64,000 nt of DNA. It comes from Dicaeum eximium. Lineage: Eukaryota > Chordata > Aves > Passeriformes > Dicaeidae. Each line of letters starts with the position of its first letter. Within the stretch, counting starts at the first letter, position 1. Shown here piece after piece: positions 13,701-26,454 of the stretch. The notes below the pieces were generated by a model. The model ran no database searches. It was not told the DNA's origin and saw only the letters and a list, made by a program, of their open reading frames with translations. The stretch is taken from assembly GCA_013396995.1 (NCBI GenBank), contig VWZP01010904.1:5168072-5232071 (forward strand). The letters are read 5' to 3'. The position numbers and the translations under genes are program-made.

Positions 13701-15340
13701 CCTTTGGTTGTTTGCCTTACTGTGCAGAAGTAGTCATGCTACCATGTGTACTTACCAACCTGACAAACCCTCTTCCTACAGCATGCAAAGCTCAGCCTTT
13801 TCATTCTCACCCTGTGGCATCAAGTATTTGGAACTCCTAAGGTCTGATACATTTTAGTGCAAGTATACTCACAGAGATCCAACTGGGAATTTCTGGGTGA
13901 AATGTAATGGTCTGTGATATACAGGTCAGAATAAATAATCTAATGGTGCCTTCTGGCTGTACAAGCCACTCAAGCTATGAAATCAGTTTTACCCAATACT
14001 TCTGCTCAGCCTTTCTACCAGCACTGAAGTGCCTGAACTCTAAAATCCCACACTGAGAAGGCAACCATCTTACTCATTATGGCCTTTAATATCCCTTGCT
14101 GATAGGTTTAAATTTTTAAACAGCCCTACCTGTCGAGCTTCCTTTTATGTGTTCTCACACTTACAGATATAATTTTGGAAGCAAAATATCTAAACACTAA
14201 GCATAATAAAAATGAAATGGGTTAAAGCTTATTAGCAGTAGGGAGCAGATGTAGCAAAATTCTGCCAGTTCCCCTACATTTCCTCCCCAGCAGGGATTTT
14301 CTGTCAAGCTGTGAGTTAGTTCTATACACTAATCTAGGCTGCTGTTGCTGCAATTGTACCTTCCTATACCTTGCTATTGTACTAAAAATTCACTTTGATT
14401 TTTGATTTCTTCCTTCTAAATAATAATATTTAAAGCAGTTCCTGCAGAGCTAAATGTAAATTCAAGCACTGCATGCTAGATGCTCAAAAGGGCATGAAAA
14501 TGTAAAATTGATAAGAAAATAATTACATACTGAAAAACTGTTTTATTTGCTTAAAAAACAGTAACTTTCTCTCAATGAACGAAAGGTTCCCGAGCCAAGA
14601 CGTAACCAGTTAATGACTGAAGTTAAGATCCTTGAAATATCTCTCAAACATACATCATTCAATGTATCAGTTACAATGTGGAAAAAAAAGGATAAGTATT
14701 TAAGGAACAAAGTCATAAATTGATAGTAATACAAACTGAAAGCAAATGAAGTCTGCCACATGAAACATGATCACAGACTGTCACTCTGAGGGTTTTTATT
14801 CTTCATGTGTAGTGTCAAAAATAAGCACTTAGGAAAAAGAGTTGAACTGAAGTAAGGATGTTCAAGATGGAACGATTTCAGTTGAAAATAATATGTGAGT
14901 GTGTACTCAAATGGGACAGAAAATGAGCAAAGTTAATGGTCAAAATCTATTTTGTGGGCATTATGGATAACAGATTTTATGATACTATTTGAATTTTGGA
15001 TACTGATTGCAAAGACCTTTTCTTTGAAAGTCTACTTCCTTCTGAACTTTGACAATGAGCTCTGGAACCAATTTTCAAACCAAATACCAGTTTTCACCTC
15101 ACATATTCTAATTACACCATCTGTTCATCTGTACATGTATAGCACCACTAGCTACCTGTCAAACCTGTAACTAGATTTTGTAGAATGCAAGGAAGAAAAC
15201 TTTGATGCTGCAGGAGGCAGAAGAAAAACTATTTGATAACTCTGGTGGCACTACTAAACTTCCACTGTCAGGCTCTCCCTCATTGGGGTAGCCACCTTGA
15301 TTAGCAATATGATATAAAGATATGCAATCAAAAATCATTT

Positions 15341-15953
15341 CATAGAATCACAGAATGGCTTGAGTTGGGACCTTGAAGATCATCTAGTTCCATACACCCT
15401 GCCATGAGCAGGGACACCTTCCACTAGACCAGGTTGCTCAGCCAGGCCTGGCCTTGAAGGGACCTCTAGGGATAGAGCATACACAATTTGCACTGGGAAC
15501 CTTTGCCAGCCCCTTGCCAACATCACAGAAAAGAATGATTTACTAATATCTAATCTCAACCCACTTTCTACCAATCAGAAGCCATTTCCCCTTGTCCTGT
15601 CACTACATGCTCTCGTAAACAGTCTTGCCCTATCTTTCCTGTAACTTATTTCAAGCTACTGGAAGGTTGCAACTAGGTCACCCAGAAGCCCTCCCTTTTC
15701 CAGGCAGAATCCCAATTCTGTCTGCCTTTCCTCAAAGGAGAGGTTCTCCATCCCTCTGATCAACTTGATAGTCCTGCTCTGGACTGACTTCAACAGGTCC
15801 ATGTCCTTCCTGTGCTGGGGACTCCAGATCTGGATGCAGTCCTCATGGTGGGGTCTCACCAGGGCAGAGAAGAGCAGCAGAATCATCTCCTTCAACCTGC
15901 TGGCCATACTTCTTCTGATGCAGCTTGGGATATGACTGGCTTTCTGGCAAGCA
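15341..15953 (-). mobile_element. CR1 LINE 3' fragment with ORF2 remnant
   Basis: The left edge carries the CR1 terminal repeat in reverse complement (CATAGAATCACAGAATGGCT). On the minus strand, 15656-15907 is an open remnant of the C-terminal end of the CR1 reverse-transcriptase protein, with the characteristic pattern VRPHHEDCIQIWSPQHRKDM and a later SFEERQTELGF. The element is 5'-truncated and non-functional. It sits in the 21-kb DPH6 intron, sense to the gene. Confidence 0.92.
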
Positions 15954-16424
15954 GTTTAATTTTGAATGTGGTGTACAAATTTTTACTGGAAAATACATTT
16001 ACATTCCATCTTATGTATATGAATATTTTTGAGGCAAATATTATTTTCAACAGACTAGTCAGTTACTTTCATTTTAACATGGTATGACTTGCAAAACAAG
16101 GTCAGTTAAATGGCATGGCATATGACTATTAGGGCTTCACATGACTTTTATTTTAACTCAAGCCATTTACATTGACCAATTATGTCCTACATACGGTTTG
16201 GAACTTGGATTTTGCAGGCCCAGTTTTTCTCCCAGTTTAGTGTTTCAGAAGTCAAACTCAGATGATTGAAATTCAGGCAATTTCTTAAAATCACTTATAC
16301 TGAGCTTCCCAAAAAGTTAGGAAAAACCTTACCCCTGCTCCAGTTTTTATCATCAAGCATGAATCTATATGATATATAATACAATATAATACTTTGGTCA
16401 ATTCTCAGGTGTCTCAATTATGTC

Positions 16425-16620
16425 CTCTCTAAGCTCTGCCAAGCCCCAGCCTTCTTGCTGGGTTTGGGTAAAGTAGGAGAAAGTCTTGATGCTGTGCAGG
16501 CATTCTCCAGCAACAGCCAATATTGGTCTGCTATCATCACAGTGTTAGCCACAAATCCAAAACACAGCACTAGAGGGGCTGTGTGAAAAAAATTAACTCC
16601 TCCCCACCCGTGACCCACTG
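16425..16620 (+). mobile_element. LTR-like dispersed repeat, partial
   Basis: Contains TCTTGATGCTGTGCAGGCAT, CTCCAGCAACAGCCAATATT and TTAGCCACAAATCCAAAACA, then AGAGGGGCTGTG and an AATTAACTCC end. I recognise this as the right-hand part of a dispersed bird repeat, most likely an endogenous-retrovirus LTR. No coding part is present. The shared motif recurs at 18214-18245 and 19572-19603. Confidence 0.5.
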
Positions 16621-16940
16621 TGAGAGAAAGTTCACAATAACCTACAAGTTCTAAGCCAAGTTTTAGTTAAATGTGTAGCAATTCTCAGCAGTCACTGGGA
16701 TGAGCTATATGGAAAGCAAATTTATTCTTCTGAACATGAAAATATGTGTCTCAGATTGCTACTGAAATATATAATGGGATCTTAGCTCCCACTCCTGAAG
16801 GCAGGTGACTCCACATACAGAAGGTTAGAGTGGAAGGTTTTCAGTAAATGGCCTTTAAGTGACGTGTATTAATATATATCCTTGTAAAAATTGTTATGCT
16901 AAGAAAAATACTAATATGTATTCATGGATTTGCTTGTAAT

Positions 16941-16975
16941 GTGTATATATATGTGTATGTATATATATATATATN
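16941..16975. repeat. (TG/TA)n microsatellite ending at an N
   Basis: Alternating TG and TA units that run into a single undetermined base at 16975, so the true length is uncertain. Confidence 0.9.
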
Positions 16976-17642
16976 CACCTATAGAAGATGGCCAGGGTGT
17001 TTCCATAAAGGTGCTTACAAGTGAGATGCATAAAGACCTGCATAATATTAACACTGAATAATGTCCAAGATAAAATCAAAGTTACATTTCAAGTGTTACC
17101 GCCTGTGTTTATGGTGTTACATCCAAAGGAACGACGAGAAGTAAACAGGTATCATATCATATCAGCTGGATGCATTTTTATTTTTCATCAATGAAGCTGA
17201 ATAAAAACAGGGAGGAAGCTGAAAATGGTTACTCACTGTAAGCTGGCATGCATGTAACTGGATATTGACCAGGGAGCACTGCTCATTTTTGCTATGCAAA
17301 AATTTAAAGAGGTTTCAAAATAAGATAGCTCACTTTCAAACTGTCATATGTGCTTTTTTGAAAGTGGAGTACAGGAAAGCATAAATAATTTTTGGGTTAC
17401 TTTGGCTTTTATGAATAAGAAAATTAAGATCTATTATTAATTTTGAAGACCATGTGATATCCTTCAGAGAAGAAGAGGAAGAAGAGGAAATGAAATTATT
17501 ATGACCAGCATACAGAACCAGAGATGAAGATAATAAAGTACTGAAATTTTGTAGGATCCCTTGTATGATACAATAAAATAGTAAAGAAGTACTTCCACTG
17601 GAAGAATGAAGATGTTTTCCTGAGTTAATTTCTTCGTTTTTC

Positions 17643-18414
17643 CCCCTTTTGAGTTTTTTAATAGTAGAAGATCATCAAGATATCTGAATAGAGACAAGAT
17701 TCTTGCATAGTTTAAAAAGGAAGAGATGATATTTTGAGTCCTAATTTTGACTGAAGCTTGATGAGGGAGGACAGGTATGAATTCTCCTAGTTAATGCTGG
17801 AGTTTGTCTTCAGCGATAATTTGCTGAATCTGTTTGAGGTGTTGAGTCCCAGGCAGCTTCCCTTCCACAGAGTCACTTGCTTGCCCCCACCCCCAGCAAG
17901 ATGGGAGGGACAATGGGAAGAACAAACATGAGAGAACTCTTGGGCTGAGGTAAGGACACTTGAGCAGCTGACAATAATATAACTAGCAATGCAAAGGCAA
18001 TCCTTCACCTCCTTCCAACAGCAGACTGATGTCCAGCCAGCCTCCGGGGAATAGCCACCTTGGAAGACCAAGTTCTCCGATTTTTATGGCTGAGCATGGT
18101 GTCATATGGTCTGGGATATCCCCTTGACTGCCTCTTGCCCACATGCAGTCTATTCACTGGGGTGCTGACTGGGAAAAAGGCTTGAAAGCCTTGAAAATGT
18201 TCAACATTAGCATGTTAGCCACAAATCCAAAACACAGCATCATAGAGGCTCTTATGAAGACCCAGGAAGACCCTGTACACTATTCAACAGCAAGTTTCCT
18301 TCCTGCAACAGCAATGTTTTTCCAGATACTGCAGCACTGCAACAAAGAGGATATTGCCCACAGGGAAGGGCTTTCAGTATATGAGTTTGGCTAGTTTCTG
18401 AGATCTGAGTTTTC
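17643..18414 (+). repeat. 772-bp duplicated segment, left copy
   Basis: Matches 19001-19772 base for base apart from one difference at 17885. The match stops at the single N at 18415, after which 177 bases of different sequence lead into the run of Ns. Confidence 0.95.
17820..18290 (+). mobile_element. LTR-like dispersed repeat, copy A
   Basis: Shows the order seen in bird solo LTR copies: CAGCAAGATGGGAGGGACAA, GAGAACTCTTGGGCTGAGGT, a central GGCTGAGCATGGTGTCATAT near TCTGGGATATCCCC, then GACTGGGAAAAAGGCTTGAA and CACAAATCCAAAACACAGCA. No retroviral gene accompanies it. It lies inside the 772-bp duplicated segment. The family assignment is from memory of the consensus pattern. Confidence 0.5.
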
Positions 18415-18592
18415 NTTCTGCAGAACATGCACAGAGGGACTATGAGACTGCATTACTGAGCTGCTATCTGCAACTCCACACAAACACTCATTTGACAAAT
18501 TGCAACAATCCTTTACCAAGATCACCATCTCAATTAAAAATGGTTGACAATTAGTATTTTCTTCAGCTAACAGTTACATTATCCTCTTTCAG

Positions 18593-19000
18593 NNNNNNNN
18601 NNNNNNNNNNNNNNNNNNNNNNNNNNNNNNNNNNNNNNNNNNNNNNNNNNNNNNNNNNNNNNNNNNNNNNNNNNNNNNNNNNNNNNNNNNNNNNNNNNNN
18701 NNNNNNNNNNNNNNNNNNNNNNNNNNNNNNNNNNNNNNNNNNNNNNNNNNNNNNNNNNNNNNNNNNNNNNNNNNNNNNNNNNNNNNNNNNNNNNNNNNNN
18801 NNNNNNNNNNNNNNNNNNNNNNNNNNNNNNNNNNNNNNNNNNNNNNNNNNNNNNNNNNNNNNNNNNNNNNNNNNNNNNNNNNNNNNNNNNNNNNNNNNNN
18901 NNNNNNNNNNNNNNNNNNNNNNNNNNNNNNNNNNNNNNNNNNNNNNNNNNNNNNNNNNNNNNNNNNNNNNNNNNNNNNNNNNNNNNNNNNNNNNNNNNNN
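18593..19000. other. Assembly gap, 408 Ns
   Basis: Run of Ns. Content unknown. Flanked by the two copies of the 772-bp segment, so gap size and order here should not be trusted. Confidence 1.
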
Positions 19001-19772
19001 CCCCTTTTGAGTTTTTTAATAGTAGAAGATCATCAAGATATCTGAATAGAGACAAGATTCTTGCATAGTTTAAAAAGGAAGAGATGATATTTTGAGTCCT
19101 AATTTTGACTGAAGCTTGATGAGGGAGGACAGGTATGAATTCTCCTAGTTAATGCTGGAGTTTGTCTTCAGCGATAATTTGCTGAATCTGTTTGAGGTGT
19201 TGAGTCCCAGGCAGCTTCCCTTCCACAGAGTCACTTGCTTGCGCCCACCCCCAGCAAGATGGGAGGGACAATGGGAAGAACAAACATGAGAGAACTCTTG
19301 GGCTGAGGTAAGGACACTTGAGCAGCTGACAATAATATAACTAGCAATGCAAAGGCAATCCTTCACCTCCTTCCAACAGCAGACTGATGTCCAGCCAGCC
19401 TCCGGGGAATAGCCACCTTGGAAGACCAAGTTCTCCGATTTTTATGGCTGAGCATGGTGTCATATGGTCTGGGATATCCCCTTGACTGCCTCTTGCCCAC
19501 ATGCAGTCTATTCACTGGGGTGCTGACTGGGAAAAAGGCTTGAAAGCCTTGAAAATGTTCAACATTAGCATGTTAGCCACAAATCCAAAACACAGCATCA
19601 TAGAGGCTCTTATGAAGACCCAGGAAGACCCTGTACACTATTCAACAGCAAGTTTCCTTCCTGCAACAGCAATGTTTTTCCAGATACTGCAGCACTGCAA
19701 CAAAGAGGATATTGCCCACAGGGAAGGGCTTTCAGTATATGAGTTTGGCTAGTTTCTGAGATCTGAGTTTTC
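19001..19772 (+). repeat. 772-bp duplicated segment, right copy
   Basis: Begins at the first base after the gap and matches 17643-18414. Sequence then continues into unique DNA (TGATTTTTACAGGGTTTACA), unlike the left copy. Confidence 0.95.
19178..19648 (+). mobile_element. LTR-like dispersed repeat, copy B
   Basis: Second copy of the sequence at 17820-18290, offset by 1358 bases and identical except for one substitution (C at 17885, G at 19243). It is probably the same locus represented twice rather than a second insertion. Confidence 0.5.
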
Positions 19773-20989
19773 TGATTTTTACAGGGTTTACATTGATGAT
19801 ACAAATTAAAATATCCTCCCTGGAAGAGACCAAGATCTAGAGTAGCTACTTAGTATTGAATATCAAACTACTTGTTTTACTGAAGCAGTAACTCGAAAGG
19901 GATATTTGTGATCTGAAAGCGATTAACCTGCTACAGTTTTAGGAAGGACGAGTTGTTAATAAGACTGTTTATGTAGGTTGAGCTGGTAATATGGCTCTTC
20001 TTTCAGTCCTGAACAACAGGATTACCTCATCCAAAGGAGAACAAAAAAACTTTGAAGGTGATGAAATCCTGAAATACTATCCTTCATTGTGGGAATTTAA
20101 AGTGCCCTACATGTAAGTTGGACTACAGTTTAATAGGGAAGTTTCCTGAGTAAAAGTTGGACCTTGATCACTTTTCAACCAAAATGGCATTCGTCCCTCT
20201 ATAATGAGGCAGTGACAACAGGCACTTGCTTCAGGGATGAAACTCTCCTAATGGCTTTCACAGTCATCACACATTAGACTTTTGACCAGAGGTTCTGGCC
20301 TAAGTGAGCATTCGATGCATATATGCACTCTTGAAGTCTTAGCACAAAAGTGACAGGCTCAAAACAGAATTAATGTTTTCAGCAAAGGAGATGAAGAATC
20401 ACTCAAAACCAGTCTTATAAGAGAGCTGCTGCAGGGGAAGATCAGTCAGCCTTGATGAACTAGGCTGTTTACCACCCTGAATAACTTGACATACATTTCT
20501 TCACTCTGTCTACCTGAAAAACAACATTCAAATGCATGGATATATTACCTGTAAATGGCAATAAGCTAGTGTAAATCAGTTCATGGAAATCACAGAGTTA
20601 TGCTGACTTATACCAGTTGAGGATATGATTGTATCTGTAGATATCTCCACAAATGATCACAGGAGAAATGCTCTCCTTTCTTATTTTCTATTGTTCATAT
20701 TTTTTGTTTATATTCGACAAGTTAAATTCATGCACACTCTTTAGACTGTTATGCAATCGTATGATTTTTATACACATATATTCCATTTCTAAAAATTACT
20801 TTAAAGTCACATTCTTTTAGTTGACTATACTAATTTTTAAATTTTGTTAAAGGCTCTGCTAATGTTAGAAACAGAGTATCATAATCTTATTTTAAGAAAA
20901 AGTTCAAGTGGCAAAACTTTCACTTCCCATTGTTGCCCAGTGTCAAATGGCAGACTATTTCCAAGGACTTCTGGATTTCCACTATCTAC

Positions 20990-21260
20990 ATTTGATCTGT
21001 GTTAAATATTCTCATTACAGTTGCTTCAAATCAATAGAAAAGCTTTGCCTAATCTGAACACAGGGGAAATGAAACACGGTAGGCACGAGATGAAAGATAC
21101 ACCAGCACTGTGCAATTTAATGTACTGTGCGTTCTGAACGTGGGCCATAAAAGGAGCCTGGGCTTGTACATCAAACTGTGGAACATTCAAAACAGCATCT
21201 ACTAGCAAAATAGATGCCATGAACCTGATTCGACAAAAAAGGGGAAACAGAAACGTGTGT
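20990..21260. promoter_or_regulatory. Possible conserved non-coding element
   Basis: A block of higher complexity with retained CpGs (AACACGGTAGGCACGAGATG, GTGCGTTCTGAACGTGGGCC) in CpG-poor intron, with no usable open frame. Texture only; no alignment was possible. Confidence 0.3.
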
Positions 21261-24200
21261 TCTTCCTATTGAATTTTTGATAGGCATAGGTACTGGCTGT
21301 CAGCAATGGTTTTCAAAAATATTTATTTTTCTTCTGGTGATATTACAAATTATATTAATTAACCTATGTGACATTTTACTGCAATGTAAATGTAGCAGTG
21401 TTATAATCTGTCATTTTACCTTTATAATACTTGTTTACTTCTACTACTCATATTTTGACTCTTTTGTTCAAGAAACTGGTAAAAGGAGACAAATAAGGTA
21501 ATATTACCTATAGTATTATCTATAGGAAACATAATTTACAACATTTTTGGAAATCTAACAATCGCATTAAATAAAGATATTAGCCAATACATATAATAAA
21601 TTAGACAAGGAAGTGTATCTGAATATTATTGTCTTAGAAACATCTGTTCAGGATGGTGAAAAAATATGTATCTTCCCACAGAAATCTGGGAAGGTTTTTT
21701 AATATTCCATTTTAAGTTTTATACTTATTTTCTCTATAGGTAAAAGAGGATCATAAAACTTTGTCCAATCCTTTGCAGCAAGAAAAATCTTCAACTTCCA
21801 CTATTTGAGCATAAGTTACTTCCTAACTTGTAGGATAAAGTGTTAGAGAATGCATGAATTTTATTTAAATTCATGACAGTCTGTATATTTCAAATAGCAC
21901 AGGAATGTCTGAACAATGCACAGACTGCTGTTACAGATGCATGATGCCATTCTAAATGACTGCCATGAAAACACACTAATTACTCCAGGAAACAACTGCA
22001 TGTAGCTAGACAGATTCTTGTTCAAGATTTAACTTGTTTATAACTTGGGTCCTGTACATTATTTGTAAGGCAAAGTGGAGAGACACAGGAAAGCACCAAT
22101 GATATTTACAGGAGTGTCAAAGAAGGTACAATGCAGGGGCTCACTGGAAGGGGCCCAGTGCCCTAGGTGACTGCTCTTAGATATCTTTAAAAAATCCTAG
22201 TTTGGGTGTACTTACATATTTTGAAATCTAATCAGTTTTTAAATCTTATCCAAAAGGTTTTAATTTAGATTTTGAATTTGGCATCAAGTTACCCGAGTGC
22301 TGAAATAAGTGTGGAACCCATTCACAATATATATCAGATAAAACACTGTGAATCTTTTTTCCATCACTTCTGCATTACACACTATTAAGACACACATTGT
22401 CAACAATCTGACTGGCATTCCTGACAGAATGAAAGTCAACTGCAGCACTCTTTGCTGGATTTGAAACAATCATGGGATCACAGCCACTCATCCTGAATTC
22501 TCACCATAAAAAAAAAGAAAGCTTCTGTCAGAAGAAGATGGGCTGGTGAACTTTTAAAGTTTGCAGAATGTTTGCTCAGAAAATTATTGGTAGGAGAGTA
22601 CCAGACAACTAACATCCATATGTGAGCGGTGTTATAAAAGTAAAAAGTATGTATTTTTTTTATGCCACAAGAAGTAATTCACCAAGTAGATTTTTCATTA
22701 CTGAGGATGGAAAATACATTGGCAGCTGCCTATTATGATAACTCAGAGGGGAACTGATCTATAATAACAGATTTTAAGAAAAAAATACTGTGTGTAAAAT
22801 GACTTGTTAAAAAAAAAGTTATAATGACCTTAGTGCTATTAATACATCTTGCTATTACATTAAATATTATCTTTCTGTGCAACTCAGTCTTCTAATCTGA
22901 AAAAAATATATTATTTTCACTGCCTCAAAATCTTCCTTCACCAATGTTTTGGGTTTACTTACAAACACAACCAATTCTAAACTTTCTGTTGATAAAAAAC
23001 ATCATGTACTAAATACACTAAAGTATTTCCCTATAATTTTTTCTTTTTATAACAAAGAAATCACAGATAACTTTTCAGAGAGTTCTGGATAATCTGCCTC
23101 CAAGTTTTGTATATATTTCATCCAACCAAAATAACTGAAACTAATCTTTAGCATTCAGACATTTTATAATCAAATTTATTTCAAAAGCAGCAAACGGCCT
23201 CAAAATTTTTCTGTCAGGAAGTTAATGTACTCTTACCTCACAGAAAGAATTAATTCACAGTACTTTTCCATGGACTATACAACTGAATAGCAACAGTCTA
23301 AGTGAGTATTTATTACACAGTTTATCAGAATTTATATATTTTATTAATCTAGCTGTACCAAGTCTTGCTGGGGATTAGCGAGATGTAAAAAAAAAGATAA
23401 CACAGCAGTTAAGCAAGCTGGAATGCCTGAAATCTTGAGACAGCACAGCATGTTTCTTCTCTGTATTGGTGAAGATAACAAAAGAAAGCAAAGAACAAGC
23501 ATTCAGAGGTAGAAAAAAAAATGTAATCATGATCTTGCCATCTCAGTTAGCCTAGGGGAATCTGTGGAATAGGCAGAAGTACAAGCCACCACTTGAAACA
23601 GTCTAACAAAATACTACAGGGATATCTCTGCATGGAAAGCCCATGGGTAAGGGAAGAATAAGTCAGAGTGTAGACTCAGCTCCCAACTAAATATATTGGG
23701 AGTACTGTCTAAATGGTACAACTCAAGCCCTACTGAATAAAGTGCATTCACAAAGTAAATTAATAAAATTTTGCAGGCACAGTCACTGTTATATCATTAT
23801 ACAATAATTATTTGGAATATTTCCATCTATCAATAATGCCATCTGTCCCACCCAATACAAATGGACTACAACCCATCTGGCTTACTTTTTTCTATTGATT
23901 ACTCTGCTGAATGAGTTAGCAAAACTGCTTATAAAATCATCGTATTACATGACACTGTCATTAAAAGATGTGAAGTAAAGAAAAACACAAGATGAGACTT
24001 AATTGGAAAACTGTCAGTCCTTCTTCCAGAAAGTTTTAGCAATGCTATAAGCTTATTTCTTCTTTTTGGCTACTTAAAAAAACACCAAGAAGACACAAAA
24101 CCCAAAAATCCCCTAAATGTTAACTACTGGATTAGACCAAAATTGTTCTAGCACACAACTGCTACTAGGTATGCTAGAGAAGGTCCTCAATTTATCTCCT

Positions 24201-24639
24201 CAAGAGTCAAAATGTCCCTAAGTATGCCTGGCAATCACAAAGAAACTGTGGAAGGAATGTAACTTAAAAATAGGGTGGAAGAAAGCTGATGATGGCTGGC
24301 ACTTGTATTTGTTAATTCCAATAAATCTTCCTAGGTTTTGGGTTTGATTATTCATTTGTGTAATTGTCTTTATGCTATTTTTGCAGCCTCTGTTTATTTA
24401 TTTTCTTTTGATTTTAACCACTGCTTTCCTTAACTGTATTTTAATTTCTCCAGCAACAAAAATGCAATTTTATGCACCTACAGAATTAAATGCTAATTCA
24501 GCTCCTTCACTCTAGATCTCAATTTTTACAATACCTTTTAAGTTTTAACAAAGGAAATCTCTCTTGTGTACATTCAAAATGTCAATCCAAAGATCCTTAG
24601 CCCAGTGATTTAGGTGGTGTTCTTTTGAGTGAACCCTTG

Positions 24640-25120
24640 GTGGGGCTGCTTTCTTATCCTTCCCTCCCCACTATTTTTTCCTTTCTACTGCAACCTTACA
24701 TCCCTGCACCAGATTTCTGTTTCCTCTGTCACCCTGAATGGCTTTTCCAATGACACTGCAGCTCAAAGGGACATATGAAGGAAGAAGGGAGAGGAACAGG
24801 GGCTGGATTCCAGCTCTGAGGACACAGCCCTTGCTGACTGTGGGTAACTGGAGCTCAGGGAGGCTCAGGGGGTTATACTGTAGGGTTGAGGCTGCAGGAA
24901 TGATGCTGGGGGCACAGATACTGAGCTGCCATAAGGAGTGAGGGAAATCGGGATGACAGGAGTAGAAAGGAGTTGTGTAAGAGGGAAGGAATGATGCTTG
25001 AATAAGGAAGGGACCAGAGGCTGGGTGACTGAAACAACTCAGAAGTTTCTAGGGGGTCCAGCCTGCTTACTGTTACTGTTTGCTCCCTCTCTTACAGTCC
25101 CCTCCCATCCTCACTAGAAC
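24640..25120. other. Locally GC-richer block of unknown nature
   Basis: About 480 bases clearly richer in G and C than the surroundings, with G-rich purine stretches (GGAGCTCAGGGAGGCTCAGG, GGAAGGAATGATGC). Nearly no CpG, so it is not a CpG island. It could be an unrecognised repeat. The 67-codon frame inside (24738-24941) is not protein-like. Confidence 0.3.
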
Positions 25121-26454
25121 CATTTCTCTGTTAATAATATATGACATATTTCCTCTGGAAAAGAATAGATTACTCTGAAATAGACTTTTTTATAATTTAT
25201 CTAAATTGAAAAAAAATTTAAATTTATTTAAATATAATTGATCTTTCTCTTTGTAACTCAGGAAGTTACTAAAAGACAATTGTCTCTAGCAATACTACAA
25301 GAAGTCTTCTAAAGTCCAGCTGTGTCTGACCCTGTGGCCTTATCTCAAATGAAGCTTTCAGCAACTGCATGTCCACATCCAGCTCTTAGAAGTAAACCTT
25401 TTGTGCTATATATAAACATATCCAGAAAACAATTCTCATACTTCTCTTTATATTATGTTACTAATCAGTTACAGAACAAAAATGAGAATTTATTTAAATA
25501 AAACAAGTTGAATTCTGATTCAATACTGTATCTGAATCTAGTCTTGGAGGAGTAATAAACATTATTTAGGAGTGGTTTTTGTTAGTAAATCAAGTTGAGA
25601 TGTGTAAGCATGTAAGTGAAGTCTCTCTTTACTCAGAAAAACACTTGCCTAGTACAGAGATTGGAGACAAAGGCAAAGAGAAGGAAAGTTTCAAGTGTCG
25701 TTTTCCTTCTTCTATGAAAATATTAAGGTATTCTATGCTTCCAAGCCCCAAGAAAACATAATAATTAGGCTATATTAAATTAAATAGTAATTATGTGCTT
25801 GGGGAGAAGTTACGTTTTATTTACAAGATTTGTGGCCACTACCTTTTAATGCTGTCTGGGTGTTCCATGGCTATTTTAAGAAAAGAGGCACATACAAATC
25901 AGGAATTATTATGGCATCATTATAAATCACTGTGCAAATTATGATGCTGTTAATCAAGGGTTAACCAATAGACCGGCATATCCAGATGTGGTCTTAGAAG
26001 TCCAGCTGAATATAAAGCAATAATGAGCAGTAAATTGCTAAACTCATTATCATAACAATATTGTTTGTAAGCAAGTGGGGAAAAAATCCTCAACAGAACA
26101 ACTGACAAAAAGTTGAAGTAAAATGCCCATTTCTCATTATGCAAAAAATATATGGACAGAAGTAATTCAAACGAGGTGTTGTTCACATTTTTGTTAGAGA
26201 AACTGACTGCTCTTTAAGAGTTCTTTAACAGAATGCTTTGGGGAATTAAGACAAAGTTAGTGGTGAATATAACTTTCTATTAAGCAGTTTTCTTCCTCAA
26301 TTGTGCACAACCACTTATGAGCCAGAACACAACAACTCAATCAAACCTTTAGTTGAAGCCCTCTGAAACGTGCTGCGAAAATTCTGATACTAGTGCAAGA
26401 CTCAGAAAGGAAGAACAGACAACCCAGAAAGAAGCAAATGGATACGGCAGCTAC

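Larger units (their letters stand above)
5106..26454 (-). other. DPH6: DPH6 intron, about 21.3 kb
   Basis: Intron between the two DPH6 exons; phases match across it (0 to 0), so no intervening exon is required. It contains a CR1 copy, LTR-like fragments, the assembly gap with flanking duplicate, a GC-richer block at 24640-25120 and a possible conserved block at 20990-21260. Between these, 5106-15340 and 19773-24640 are AT-rich with no recognisable gene; open frames there (7384-7722 minus, 9466-9852 plus) look like chance. Confidence 0.7.

Noticed and set aside
15656..15907. Separate host gene on the minus strand
   Set aside because: The product matches the end of the CR1 reverse-transcriptase protein and sits in a CR1 copy.
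17787..18071. 94-codon minus-strand frame, repeated at 19145-19429
   Set aside because: It lies inside the LTR-like repeat and is duplicated with it; no protein character.
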